Part shown: piece by piece, positions 23,691-35,009 of the stretch
How the letters are laid out: every line of letters begins with the position of its first letter
Numbering within the stretch: position 1 is the first letter of the stretch
Assembly: GCA_002633025.1 (NCBI GenBank)
Contig: NMRB01000794.1
Location: 122,349 to 186,348, forward strand
Length of the DNA stretch: 64,000 nucleotides
Origin: Notospermus geniculatus
Taxonomy: Eukaryota; Nemertea; Pilidiophora; Heteronemertea; Lineidae
Direction: 5' to 3'
The notes under the pieces: model-generated
Told to the model about the DNA's origin: nothing
Databases searched by the model: none
What the model saw: the letters and a program-made list of their open reading frames with translations, nothing else
Translations under genes and position numbers: made by a program

Positions 23691-23831
23691 NNNNNNNNNN
23701 NNNNNNNNNNNNNNNNNNNNNNNNNNNNNNNNNNNNNNNNNNNNNNNNNNNNNNNNNNNNNNNNNNNNNNNNNNNNNNNNNNNNNNNNNNNNNNNNNNNN
23801 NNNNNNNNNNNNNNNNNNNNNNNNNNNNNNN
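23691..23831. other. Assembly gap (141 N)
   Basis: Unknown bases flanked by C-rich sequence. Open frames running through it are meaningless. Confidence 0.99.
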
Positions 23832-24264
23832 TTCAGAAGAAAATCTTAGAAGTGAACATGCCATATAGAAATCCTACAGGGGTAAATGTCGGGGGGGGGG
23901 GGCGAGAACGCTCCATCAGGTATTATTCATTTATGGAAATTAGGGGCAGAAGGTCAAACTACGTCATTTCTAGCCATTGATTCGCAGATAGTACTTGAAC
24001 GAATGAAGCGTTTGGTGGCCTACCAGCCACTTTCAGAGCGGTCAGTTTAGGTCGTAGACAAGTAGAAGCTAGTAAAGTACATGTAGGGGCAGGTACTATG
24101 AAGTAAAAGTAAAAGTTTATTCATATGAAATGAAGTATTTACTTTTACTTTCAGTGAATACTACCTAGTAGATACTTTTACTACTTATTTCTACTAGCAA
24201 ATTAATACTCTTTTTTACTCATATGGCCCATGATCCTAAAGCCAAATATTCTCAAACACTAAAG

Positions 24265-24590
24265 TTTGTTTAAATCATCTGGAGCTCGATGGGAGGACCC
24301 TTTGGTTGTCAGGCGGGCCTTGGTAATGTTGGTGAAGTCTGGCTATTGAAATACGTTTTATTGACAGGACACTTCCAGTCAATCCCATACCTCTGCCTGT
24401 GTTCAACTTCGAATCAAGGCCTTGTTGCATGTTCTATTTCGAACCGAGGTTCAGCTGGTTAGAAAACTATGTGCGTTGGACCGTTTAGAGTAAACCCTAA
24501 ATTCATTGTTGTCCGGTTACTACCGGTAGGTGTTTGACTGACATAGGCCTGCCGGTCAGCCCATCGAGCTCCAGATGATTTAAACAGACT
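24265..24590. mobile_element. Inverted-repeat element, about 326 bp
   Basis: GTTTGTTTAAATCATCTGGA and GCTCGATGGG at the left are mirrored by CCCATCGAGC and TCCAGATGATTTAAACAGAC at the right, about 30 bases. The interior is non-coding. MITE-like. Confidence 0.8.
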
Positions 24591-24776
24591 ATAAGAATAG
24601 GCCTAATTGGCACAACACCATTTAACGTTGACACTACTGTTCCACTACCGGGAAGCGTTCTTCCCACATACATGTATTACTGAATAGATGCATGACAATT
24701 CTGACAATATCTTCAACTCTACTAGTAAACACTAAAGTATCATCCACATATTGCACGATGGGGAAAGGGAGGTAGA

Positions 24777-25517
24777 ATGTAAACATTGAAACGTTTCAAA
24801 AGATACTGGCCAAATGAAACGACCCAAAAAACATGCTAAATCTGAAGTTGCATGGCAGAAACGGAGTAATTTTGTTATTTCCAATTCATTTTTGGCACTT
24901 TCATGGCATAAAAGCATTAAAATCTCTCCCGTTCAAAACACACGTGTTGTTATTGTTTACATGACACCATGCTTCCCATTCATTCAATGTTCAAGGTCTC
25001 CGATCCCAAATATGGAAGTCGTCGCTTCAGAAATTCTCTATGCGATTATTAATACCTTTTATCATATACTTTCTCTATATGTCACTCGCCATGGTTATTT
25101 TCTGTGAGGAATTTGTGTGAGGCCTCAAAACATCTTCAAAAATATCGTTTTTGATATTAGGCAAAGTTTATAACACAATGTGCATGCGAGTTGTGAATAG
25201 CATGAGCATGAGCATGAGCATGAGCATTCCAACCAATTAACGTACTCCGATCATTCCATTATGAGGGGTGCGAGGTTGGCGAGAGGAAAATGTGACATCG
25301 TTCGCCGCAATGTAACCGAAATCTGGCTAAGAAATCACAGAAAAAGCTAAAATGATGATAAAAATCATGAAGGCATCGGGTAATCTACATTCCTATATTC
25401 ACATAATGTAAAATAATATAGCTTTTTGGTATTTTTGTTATGATTTTTCGTATTTTTAAAAATATTTTGGGACGTTTCATTTGGCTCGTTTCTTCTGAAA
25501 CGTTTCAATGTTTACAT
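24777..25517. mobile_element. Inverted-repeat element, about 741 bp
   Basis: Left arm ATGTAAACATTGAAACGTTT and CAAATGAAACGACCC; right arm GGGACGTTTCATTTG and AAACGTTTCAATGTTTACAT. The arms pair over about 45 bases. The interior contains a (CATGAG)n run at 25201-25226 and no gene. Confidence 0.8.
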
Positions 25518-25617
25518 ACTACCGGAAAGGTATGTTCAATCCAGACGGACTCTTGCTTTCCTCACTAAAAGAACTACAGCACGCACTATCGTTAGAATTC
25601 ATCTTTATGCCTGAGTC

Positions 25618-25712
25618 ACAAATGCAGTAGCCACCGGAGGATATCTTGACATCGGTGGTTTTTTGCGACGTTGCGGCATGGGACGGATTTTTCCACATAT
25701 CTTCCACATATC
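25618..25712. repeat. Dispersed repeat, partner of 41588-41680
   Basis: GGAGGATATCTTGACATCGG, TTTTTTGCGACGTTGCGGC and GGGACGGATTTT occur here and, reverse-complemented, at 41588-41680. It lies just left of the Harbinger element. The second copy carries a short heptamer array, this one does not. Confidence 0.7.
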
Positions 25713-25990
25713 GTTGAAACAGATGGCTGTCGACGGCACCCCGTGGGACAGTGGTCAGTACACATGTAATCCGCCGATGTCGGTCGGTGTCTGTCGGATT
25801 TGTTCCCACTGGTTGGAAACTGGTCGGCTGATACCGTCCAGTCCTTCACCGATACCGTTCAGTCCTTCACCGATGTCCGAAAGGGTATCGGACGAACGCC
25901 GCCCATTCCCCCGTCGGCCGTCGGATGAAATCAAACATATCATCCGGGTATCGCCCGATGCCTGGATGGACGCCAACCAGGCAGCGAACG

Positions 25991-25999
25991 ATATAAAAG
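25991..25999 (+). promoter_or_regulatory. TATA box of the MADF gene
   Basis: ATATAAAAG lies about 106-114 bases upstream of the ATG at 26105, with a TA-poor, GC-rich surround. This would place transcription start near 26020-26030. Confidence 0.6.
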
Positions 26000-26104
26000 G
26001 ACCTCGCGCAACTGGGACCGGCATTGTACGTTCGCTGTTCTTTCAGAGATCTTCTTTTAATAGACCCCTGTATATTTTGTACTTTTTTGGACGGCCTATT
26101 CATA

Positions 26105-28616
26105 ATGGGTCCAAAGGGGGAAGTCAACACTGCTCTTGAGGCCAAGAAAAAGGGTGGCAAGGGGAAGGGGAAGAGGGGGAGGGACCCGGCCAGGACTTCC
26201 CCTCGGAAAAGCCCCAGGACAGAGGTAGAGGAGGATCCCGCCTCAGAGAGATCGGGGCCCGATGAGCCTGCCCCCAGTGTTGCTGATGCCCAGGACGTGC
26301 AGGATGTGGCGTCAGACACTACCGGTACCCAGGAGTCTGTGGCCTCCGCCCAGCGCTCCTCCTCCACTGGCTTCTTGGGGATAGAGTTAGAACAATGCAT
26401 CGCGGAGTTCTATGAGGCGAGGCCCATGTTCTATGATTTGTCTCATGGAGACTACAAAAACAGGGTAAAGAGGGATGCTGCCCTGAAGGAGTTTGCAGAT
26501 TCCATTGGCCTGACCCGTAAGTACATACATGTATCTTTATTCACATTTGTGTAGTTGACAACCTGGAAAATCAGGATAAAGAAATGTTCCGAATGTGAAC
26601 CGTTTTGAGAGTTGAGAATTGTTTATGTCCCTAAAAAATGCTGCGTCTGGCTTTATAAAAAAATCCTTTTAGTGGATAACGAGACATGTAATCAAATGTA
26701 CTCTGCCTGAGGTTTTTAAAATGTATTTAGCACAGAGAAATGATCTTCCCTCTTGGTATATTAAAAAATTCTTCGTCAGGCAAGTTCAGTTTATGATTTT
26801 CCGCAGCTGAGCAGATCAAACGCCGCTTCCTGTCCAACCGGACAGATCATTTTAAACTCTTCAACAAGGTCAAGAAGGAGAAGTCCGGGTCAGGGGCGTC
26901 CAGGCTAACACCCCTCCAGAAGTTCAAGTTGGAGGCTTACCGCTTCTTAGGGTCCTACTACAGGCCCCGCACAGCCTCCCAGACCATGGGCAAGGTATGT
27001 TGGTTCAAAGACGGCACTTGCAATCTTGCAAGCGTAACAGTAATATAATTATAATTTATATGGAAGCCTGATAATACTGTATTGGAACCAAATGTCACAA
27101 ATAAAAAATATTACGACAATATTTAAGGATTCCAATATTGTATGGAATCCTTCCTTGCGTTTCAGGTACGCAGTGAGGGGTGTGATGAGATGGGGGAGGA
27201 CAAGGAGGAGGAGGAGGAGGAGACGGCTGCCGCAGACGTTTCTGGCATGGGGGAAGAACCTGAGAGTGACCGACCACCTTTTACCTCAGCAGCAGCATCA
27301 GCCACTGGGGAGACTTCCATCTCCTCCCTGGCCAGGAAGCCTGCCAAACGGAAGCCTTCCAATAAACCCAAGGGGAGGCAGAAGAGGCCCCTAGCCGAGG
27401 TCCTGGAGGACATGCTGTTGGACTCCCAACGGGAGAAGAAAGAGGCAGCAACGCAGGTATAATAATTTATGCCTATTAATCATATCAATGGTAGAAGTCT
27501 TCTTGCATAGACTCACTATTAAATAATACATGTATTCTATTTTTTGGATTTTTACTGAGAACATTCATTCTTTCAGTTGGAGGCCGCGCAGAGGGAGTCA
27601 TCTTCGGACAGGGAGAACTGGGGGAGGTGGCTGGCCTCCATCACATCAACTGGGACATAGATGAGGAGGTGTGGCAGGAGTACCAGGTCGAGTCGCTGCA
27701 GCTGGCCCACCGCTTCCTTCGCAAAGGGGCCCAGCGGCGGCAGCAGAGGCAGCAGGCACAGCGCCTGGGCCGCACGCACGAACAGCAGCAGCAGCCCCTC
27801 ACCATGCCCCGCCAGCAGCAGCAGCCCTTCAACCAGCAGCAGCCCTTCAACCAGCAGCGGCAACAGCAGTTTCTGCTCCCTCAGCCTCCACCCACCCTCG
27901 CCCGGACCAGCACCGTGACGAAGCTTCCGGTACTTAAAATATGAAATTATTCTTCTTTCAAATGAACCATAGGTACTGGTACTAAAGTATTATTTTCAAA
28001 TGAACCATAGGTACTGGTACTAAAGTATTATTTTAAAATGAACCATAGGTACTGGTACTAAAGTATTATTATTTTAAAATGAAGCTTCTAAAATGAAAGT
28101 ATTAAATCATTAGGGTAAAACTCATGATACTTAAAATCAATTTGATGTTTAATTTCAAACCAGTTTTCATTGATATTCTAGAGTTGATAAGGAAATATTA
28201 GAACTTTCACCTTGCAAATATTAATGTGCTTCTACATGGATGTACTTTGTCTGTTCCAGTATCCCGCCCGGCGCCCGTCTGCTCCAGCCCGTACCCAGGC
28301 CTGGGACCCCACCAGTGTCTACGCCATGGGGGGACTCCCTCCAGCCACCTCGGCACCCTCCCCGGGGAACGTCATCATGCAGGCTTTTCAGTCAGCGTTG
28401 GCAACAACCTCCTCTCTTCCCACGACACCCACGCTGTGCACCTCTCTTGACCTGGGCAACTGCCTGGACACAGCGCCCAGCCTGAGGCCGTCCACATCGG
28501 CGGGCAGGATATCGCAACAGTTCCATCAGCCCAACGTGGCTCTATCCCAGGTGGCCAGTTCACAGGACATTTTCATAGGTGTGGCGGATTCTTGCGACCC
28601 CAAGGACAGTGACTGA
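26105..28616 (+). CDS. Harbinger MADF-domain protein, five exons, frame problem in exon 4
   Basis: Proposed exons 26105-26516, 26807-26994, 27166-27456, 27577-27929 and 28260-28616; each intron has GT-AG ends. Exon 1 gives a Lys/Arg-rich start (KKKGGKGKGKRGR, likely nuclear) and, from residue 93, the MADF domain, which exon 2 completes (EFYEARPMFYDLSHGDYKNR, then EQIKRRFLSNR; residues about 93-180). Exon 3 encodes an acidic EEEEEE run and a basic KRKPSNKPKGRQKR segment. Exon 4, in the phase set by exon 3, meets a TAG at 27658, yet another frame is open and protein-like (INWDIDEEVWQEYQ, then Gln-rich repeats), so there is either an alternative acceptor (for example AG at 27610-27611) or a frameshift. 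Exon 5 is Pro/Ser-rich. In Harbinger elements this partner binds DNA and brings the transposase into the nucleus (family knowledge). Confidence 0.72.
27961..28085. repeat. Intronic tandem repeat, 38-bp unit, about three copies
   Basis: AATGAACCATAGGTACTGGT and ACTAAAGTATTATTTT start at 27961, 27999 and 28037 within intron 4 of the MADF gene. Confidence 0.9.
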
Positions 28617-28671
28617 GACACAATGTTTCAGTAGGATACTCACACTGATGGATAATGATTCATTATGAGCG

Positions 28672-28677
28672 AATAAA
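28672..28677 (+). terminator. Poly(A) signal of the MADF gene
   Basis: AATAAA 56 bases after the stop codon at 28614-28616. A reverse-strand AATAAA at about 28787-28792 would serve the convergent transposase gene, so the two 3' ends face each other across roughly 100 bases and may overlap. Confidence 0.6.
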
Positions 28678-28946
28678 CTTTTCAACTGATATCATATTCT
28701 TATTATTTATTTTACATGTATGTCCGTAAAAGTGAAACAAGTGTGTTACGGGAAAGTTAAACTGAGAGCAAACTTTGACTTCTATATTTATTGAGATTAC
28801 AGTTTTGAGTCCAATGTACGTATTGAGGCACACTTTAAGTCCAATATCTGTTGAAGGCACACTTTATGTGCAAATCTTTAAGTGCAACAGCACATTTTAA
28901 GTTATAATCGGCCATGGGAGTAGAGTTTGAGACAAATATCCATGAG

Positions 28947-30296
28947 TCACAAATCAATGGCATATTCTTGCCAGGGAACACTCCCAGCATCGCTGTTGAA
29001 GTATTTCATGAGATACACCCTCTGTTTCTTCCCCTCTGCTGTCTGTCTTGGTCCCCGGCCTGCTGCCTCCACCTCATGCATGACAGCATCAGTCCTCCAA
29101 GCACCAGGGTGGACGTGGTGCTCGTCATCCTCGACGTCCAAGTCGGCATTTTGCAGATTGGGAGAGCGTATCCTCATCATGTTATGCAGGTAGAGGCAGG
29201 TCTTGACGATCTGTAATGCCGTGTCAGGGCGGGTGGCGAGTGCTGTCAGGAGACACCGGAACCTGTTCGCCAATATCCCGAAGGCGTTCTCCACCACCCG
29301 TCTGGCCCTGGATATGCGGTAGTTATATATCCTTTCCTCTCTTGCCAGATACCGATGGGAGAATGGTTTCATCATATACGACCTGAGAGGAAATGCATCG
29401 TCTGCAGCAATGAAGTAGGGCGTAGGGCGGTCATCATTGGGGAGGGGATCCGGGTCTGGAAGGCCAGCTGTGCCTTGCCTCAAGGCTGGCTCCAGCTCTG
29501 AGCGGTTGTAGACGCCGCAGTCGCATTGGCACCTACATCCGCCCATATGAATCTGTATTCAGCGTCCACCACAGCCAGCAGCACAATGGAAAAGAAGGCC
29601 TTGTAATTGTAATATAATGTTCCCGAGTCCTTGGGTTTCTTTATGGCAATGTGCTTGCCATCAATAGCCCCACAGCAGTGGGGCAGGTTCCATCTCTCAG
29701 CAAACCGGTCTGATATCTGTCTCCACTCTGCTGGAGTTGTGGGTGTGACGAATACCTCATCCGCATACTCCTCCGTTATGGCCCTGCAGACCTGCGGAAT
29801 GAAGAGTGATATAGTGGCCACCTGGAAACTGAACGCCAAGGAGTGATAGCTCATCCCCGTTGTCAGGAACCTCAATGTTATTGCAATCTTCAGCCCTGCC
29901 TGCAATGGTGGCCTTCCTCTGAAACATAAATGAGAAGCCCGTTTTAGCCCATATATGAAAATGTTCGAAAGACATTTAAAATTGCCATGTTTTAACCAAC
30001 TTTGAACATTTCAACATTTCATCTGCTATAAGAATTTACTATTCTCCAATTAAAAATAAATGGGAAAAATATACTTACTCCATGCTCCCTTCAACGCGTG
30101 GTCCAACCCGCTGCACTATTTCGTGGAACATGGCGGGGTCCATCCTCATGAAGCTCCGGAAGTCTTCATGGTGCTCCCTCTCGAGCTCTCCCATCAGGTT
30201 CGCAAATTGGCCATGGATGGGCCGCCTCAACAACCAGGGCTTCACCCACCATCTCCTAGGACGGCGCCGCGGTCTTGCCACCCTGTCCTCCTCCAT
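28947..30296 (-). pseudogene. PIF/Harbinger DDE transposase, two exons, frameshifted
   Basis: Exon 1 runs from the ATG at 30296 to 30079 (MEEDRVARPRRRPRRWW, then an HTH-like helical region with FRSFMRMDPAMFHEIV). The GTAAGT intron ends at TTTCAG, and exon 2 starts at 29918 in matching phase. DDE_Tnp_4 motifs follow: GAIDGKHIAI (first Asp), YYNYKAFFSIVLLAVVDA, IAADDAFPL (second Asp) and VVENAFG (Glu). All three catalytic residues are present, but the segment after DVGAN, near 29505-29535, has lost a few bases including the usual Ser-Asp motif, and the frame changes there. The enzyme would nick and join transposon ends at 3-bp targets in the nucleus. No ATG lies between 30296 and an in-frame stop upstream, which supports this start. 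Confidence 0.85.
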
Positions 30297-30830
30297 CAAA
30301 GCTGCCAAGATCACGTTGTGGCGGTGACGCGCATTGGCCAACTGCCCACGGAGCAACGCCTGTCACACCCTCTGGGGTACGGCAGGCATATTCCATTCAA
30401 CTTGTCTTCAGCTGGTGTTGAGAATCTCTTTAAAATGTCTGTGAGTGTGGATGAACGATGAACTATTTATGTCACGACGCCAAGTTCCGGGGGAATCGGC
30501 GGGCGCCCAGTAGGCACCCCGTGGATGATCCACCAGAGCCACACAATACACGCCCGCTGTCCTTCCGGCAATCCGGTGATTTTGTTGATCGACCGCACAT
30601 CCGAGGGGACTCGGCCGCACACCCGTGGCTGGCTGGTGGGATACCTGTCGGACTTCGACCAGTGTCGGGAGGATATTTGGGCCCGCGGTGGACGGCCAAA
30701 AATCGTCCGATGTAGGTACTTGGTGCCTGGTGGGGGCCTGACGGGGGGCTAATGGGAGCCCGACGGGCGTGTCAAGGATTATGAAAGATTTGCTAGCGAG
30801 CTGGGTTTCAGCCGGTACTCGCCGCAAGAA

Positions 30831-31744
30831 TATAACTCCAAGTTATTTTCTTCCGATCACCCTAGCGGCGCGCTACCGAGCTCAGGACACCGGTAGATGC
30901 CCTTGCGCGATCGGCCGGCAACCCGTCATTTTCTCTATTTTTCAGCCCGTTCGGGCGTCGCAAACACATCCTTTGCAGAATCGGTGGTAATGTGACTAGG
31001 GCATTACATGGATGGAGCAAGAGGCCAAGTCAAATATAACTCGCAAAATAACAAAAACACAAACTGAGACAGTAGTTCTAAAATTTCAACAGCGGGAGTT
31101 CCCTGACCAGCAAATGTATAGGCCTACAGATATTCTAAATGACTAATGATGTCCAGTCAATAACCTTGAACATCCATGGCTATGAAGTAAGAACTAAAAC
31201 GTAGGCATTTTGACCTAACTGTGACACTTAAATGACTTAGAGATGGAACTGAGCGACTAGAATTTAGATTTTGGCCAATGGACTTTAACTAATAGAAATT
31301 CCCCGTATCAACAGTAAACCGACAGATATGCATTGAGCTGCAAGACATGTGTGAAAACATGTGTGGCGCACACAACAACACACACACACTGGCCAACGCC
31401 AGCGAGGAGTGCATCGGCAGAGATCAACGAGGATCTAGGCCTGAGCCTGGGCTGCTGGAAAATCTACGCGAGGCAGATCATGAAAGATCTACGCGAGGCA
31501 GACAGGCCTTGTTTTATACACGTTAATCGCTCAGTTACATAACCACTGATAACGGGATGACTGACGCTGAAGGGGTTATTGTCGTCCTGGGTATCGCCAA
31601 AGTATACCCAGGTTCAATGTCGTCCAGACAAACTATACCCGGACAAACTGTACCCAGGGTATAGTTTGTCTTGACAAAGTGTACCCAGCTTCCCATATGT
31701 ACACCTGAAGACGAGATTGGTATCGCAAAGGGCAAAAAAGGATC
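30831..31744. other. No gene; GGGTAT/ATACCC-rich patch at 31585-31690
   Basis: Unassigned except for a patch with several inverted words such as GGGTATCGCCAAAGTATACCC-type palindromes and AAACTATACCC. It resembles in style the modular arms of the element at 45683-46422 but is not the same sequence. Confidence 0.4.
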
Positions 31745-31880
31745 TAAAAATTTTCGTCCGAGATTGTCACGTGCGTGTTGCCAAGATTCACGTGACCACA
31801 AAACTGATGACGTCATGAAATACATGGAGAAGCCTGGAGCATTTCGTCATTTTCATGAATGTTCTTTTTGCATAGCAAGT
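31745..31880 (+). repeat. Dispersed repeat, partner of 49425-49560
   Basis: AAAATTTTCGTCC, TTGTCACGTGCG, CACGTGACCACAAAACTGAT and ACGTCATGAA occur in the same order at 49435-49510. It ends where the 9-bp-TSD element begins at 31883. Confidence 0.7.
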
Positions 31881-31882
31881 TT

Positions 31883-32303
31883 TAGTCTCGGGCACCCAGC
31901 CGTTCATATGTAGATACGAACGTCTGGGCCAGACCGACCTTTTCACTGTAATACAGTGCATTGTGGGTAATGCTGTAGCAGGTCACGTGACATAAGACGG
32001 TTGCTTCCATTAATGGATTGTATTTCACCTCAGCTTGGAAGACGTAGTCGAAAAATTCCAACTGACATTTTATGGTCGTCGCCATGATGAAATCACATGA
32101 TCACTTCTCTTGCCCAATCAGCAGACGGATTGTGATTTTCAAACGGGGGGAATCGACGGATGGAAATGAATGACTAGCTCTGTCCCTGATTAGCCAATCA
32201 GCGACGGGTGATGAAATAAAATCACCGTCACAACGAAAACGGAGCTCTGTCCCAGACCCTCGTATATGCTATGCATTATACAGGGTCTGGGCGCCCGAGA
32301 CTA
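31883..32303. mobile_element. TAGTCTCG-tip element, 9-bp target duplication, copy 1 (421 bp)
   Basis: Begins TAGTCTCGGGCACCCAG and ends CTGGGCGCCCGAGACTA. AGCAAGTTT flanks it at 31874-31882 and 32304-32312. The interior shares long blocks with copy 2 (CATTGTGGGTAATGCTGTAG, CAGGTCACGTGACATAAGA, TGGTCGTCGCCATGATGA). A 9-bp duplication fits Mutator-like or Merlin-like elements (inference). Confidence 0.9.
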
Positions 32304-32312
32304 AGCAAGTTT

Positions 32313-32907
32313 GCGCCATGGGACACTTCAGGTAAACAGCCATACTGTGGGATTATTGCTGAAAAGGGCTGAAAATTAACGCTATACCTACTATAATTTG
32401 GGAATAGGAGGCTCCACTTATACCCACTGGACCCCCGTGAAACTCGTTTCAGAGGGGTCCGATTTGGAGAGTTGATATGTTGACTTTGCGTAATCATGTG
32501 TAATCCTCTTGTTTTCCTTTTCTGCCTGATTCATAACAAAATGGAAAATAGGCTGTTGCCTTGCCGGAAAGTTATGCAGTTGAACAGAGAATTCTTTGTT
32601 ATATCAAAAAACTGCTTTAAATTTTCAAATCCGATGATAACGATTTTTCAATGCTGAATTTGTAGCCTGTTTGGGCCGTAACCATTATGCATTCCCCCTT
32701 GCCTTGATACACATGATTGCTTAATCTGTGCTACTTAATAGTGGATTGGCATGACTCACTTATAACCAGAGGAGTGCAAGGTGCAATTAGGTCAGTGACT
32801 CAGATTAACCAGATTATGTAAAATTAGTCAATGTGGGAAGGTGTATTTCTGCAACATATTCTCTAATGCCCTGTTTACCAAATGGTTGTGCACGTGTGTC
32901 GACGGCG
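32313..32907. other. No recognised feature
   Basis: Low-complexity to ordinary AT-rich sequence without motif-bearing frames. Confidence 0.3.
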
Positions 32908-33318
32908 CTATGTCAGACAATCCAATTCTAATTGACGGTAGAGGTTTAATTTTGAGAGTTTCCGCTTGGGTGCAATCACAAGGAATTCCGTCTTGTCATC
33001 ATTTCCTTTTAAGTGATTTGGTTTGAGCCACTGGCGGACGTCTGCAATGCATTTTTCAGCTTTGGTGATCGCAGCTTTCAGGCCCTCCTCAGTGGGCTCA
33101 AAGAAATCATATAACTGCACGTCATCCGCGAAACCATGCCTGCACATGCCGTGACTGTCTATTACCTCACCAAGAGGTTTGATGTATATTGAAAATAGTA
33201 GGGGCCCCAAAACTGATCCCTGGGGGACCCCAGAGACCAGTTCCGTAGGTGCTGAGTTTTCCCCCTGAATATTGACAGTTTGAGTTCTATTGGCGAGATA
33301 TGCACTGTTAGAAAAAAG
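32908..33318 (-). pseudogene. LINE reverse-transcriptase fragment (Jockey/CR1-like)
   Basis: On the minus strand the frame reads YLANRTQTVNIQGENSAPTE, then VSGVPQGSVLGPLLFSIYI, and HGFADDVQLYDF with the FADD catalytic box, followed by WLKPNHLKGNDDKTEFLVI. These are palm and thumb motifs of non-LTR retrotransposon RT (copies element RNA at the target nick). The fragment starts abruptly at 33318, exactly where the tandem tRNA-like array begins, and loses homology near 32920. No endonuclease domain is present. Confidence 0.85.
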
Positions 33319-33320
33319 AG

Positions 33321-34985
33321 AATGTGAAATAGAAATAGGGTTTCCAAGGTGAAAGACATTGCTTCCTACCAGAATCGAACCCATGAACCCTCGCATATGG
33401 CATCAATCGCCAGCACTCAGGGGCACACGCCTTAAACCACTAGGCCAAATCCCCATCTTCAAAAAAGATGGTTCAATGACCCGTGTTTAAACGAGGCGTC
33501 CATAAGTACCCTGCGAGTAGTCCAAACAATCTCCGAACCCAAACAGTTTTTATGTTATACAGGGTCACAAATAGAGGAGATACAAGTAAAGAATGTGAAA
33601 TAGAAATAGGGTTTCCAAGGTGAAAGACATTGCTTCCTACCAGAATCGAACCCACGAACCCTCGCATATGGCATCAATCGCCAGCACTCAGGGGCACACG
33701 CCTTAAACCACTAGGCCAAATCCCCATCTTCAAAAAAGATGGTTCAATGACCCGTGTTTAAACGAGGCGTCCATAAGTACCCTGCGAGTAGTCCAAACAA
33801 TCTCCGAACCCAAACAGTTTTTATGTTATACAGGGTCACAAATAGAGGAGATACAAGTAAAGAATGTGAAATAGAAATAGGGTTTCCAAGGTGAAAGACA
33901 TTGCTTCCTACCAGAATCGAACCCACGAACCCTCGCATATGGCATCAATCGCCAGCACTCAGGGGCACACGCCTTAAACCACTAGGCCAAATCCCCATCT
34001 TCAAAAAAGATGGTTCAATGACCCGTGTTTAAACGAGGCGTCCATAAGTACCCTGCGAGTAGTCCAAACAATCTCCGAACCCAAACAGTTTTTATGTTAT
34101 ACAGGGTCACAAATAGAGGAGATACAAGTAAAGAATGTGAAATAGAAATAGGGTTTCCAAGGTGAAAGACATTGCTTCCTACCAGAATCGAACCCACGAA
34201 CCCTCGCATATGGCATCAATCGCCAGCACTCAGGGGCACACGCCTTAAACCACTAGGCCAAATCCCCATCTTCAAAAAAGATGGTTCAATGACCCGTGTT
34301 TAAACGAGGCGTCCATAAGTACCCTGCGAGTAGTCCAAACAATCTCCGAACCCAAACAGTTTTTATGTTATACAGGGTCACAAATAGAGGAGATACAAGT
34401 AAAGAATGTGAAATAGAAATAGGGTTTCCAAGGTGAAAGACATTGCTTCCTACCAGAATCGAACCCACGAACCCTCGCATATGGCATCAATCGCCAGCAC
34501 TCAGGGGCACACGCCTTAAACCACTAGGCCAAATCCCCATCTTCAAAAAAGATGGTTCAATGACCCGTGTTTAAACGAGGCGTCCATAAGTACCCTGCGA
34601 GTAGTCCAAACAATCTCCGAACCCAAACAGTTTTTATGTTATACAGGGTCACAAATAGAGGAGATACAAGTAAAGAATGTGAAATAGAAATAGGGTTTCC
34701 AAGGTGAAAGACATTGCTTCCTACCAGAATCGAACCCACGAACCCTCGCATATGGCATCAATCGCCAGCACTCAGGGGCACACGCCTTAAACCACTAGGC
34801 CAAATCCCCATCTTCAAAAAAGATGGTTCAATGACCCGTGTTTAAACGAGGCGTCCATAAGTACCCTGCGAGTAGTCCAAACAATCTCCGAACCCAAACA
34901 GTTTTTATGTTATACAGGGTCACAAATAGAGGAGATACAAGTAAAGAATGTGAAATAGAAATAGGGTTTCCAAGGTGAAAGACAT
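33321..34985 (-). repeat. Six-copy tandem array of a 271-bp tRNA-like unit
   Basis: Units start at 33321, 33592, 33863, 34134, 34405 and 34676, with a partial one at 34947. The first differs from the others at one visible position (CCCATGAAC against CCCACGAAC); the rest look identical. On the minus strand each holds A box TGGCCTAGTGG and B box GGGTTCGATTC about 75 bases apart, as in a degraded Leu/Ser-type tRNA. Related units occur at 56532-56758 and 63436-63780. The 64-codon frames in each unit are repeats of one another, not genes. Confidence 0.93.
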
Positions 34986-35009
34986 TATAAAAATAGGGTT
35001 TCCAAGGTG

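Larger units (their letters stand above)
25720..30830. mobile_element. PIF/Harbinger DNA transposon with two convergent genes
   Basis: The two hallmark genes of a PIF/Harbinger element lie tail to tail: a MADF/Myb-like DNA-binding protein (26105-28616, plus) and a DDE_Tnp_4 transposase (30296-28947, minus). Both flanks are rich in GTCGG and CCGAC words (25770-25930; 30500-30780), as subterminal binding sites often are. I could not identify terminal inverted repeats or the 3-bp target duplication, so the limits given are approximate. The transposase frame is broken, so the copy is probably inactive unless helped in trans. Confidence 0.72.

Noticed and set aside
26024-26104. An N-terminal extension of the MADF protein upstream of the ATG at 26105
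   Set aside because: The frame is open but has no ATG, and it overlaps the expected transcription start just after the TATA box.
27573-27863. Minus-strand leucine-rich frame opposite MADF exon 4
   Set aside because: It is the antisense of the glutamine-rich CAG repeats and has no independent support.
33473-34751. Five identical 64-codon open frames in a row
   Set aside because: They are the same antisense frame in each 271-bp repeat unit, starting across the unit junction, with no conserved protein motif.
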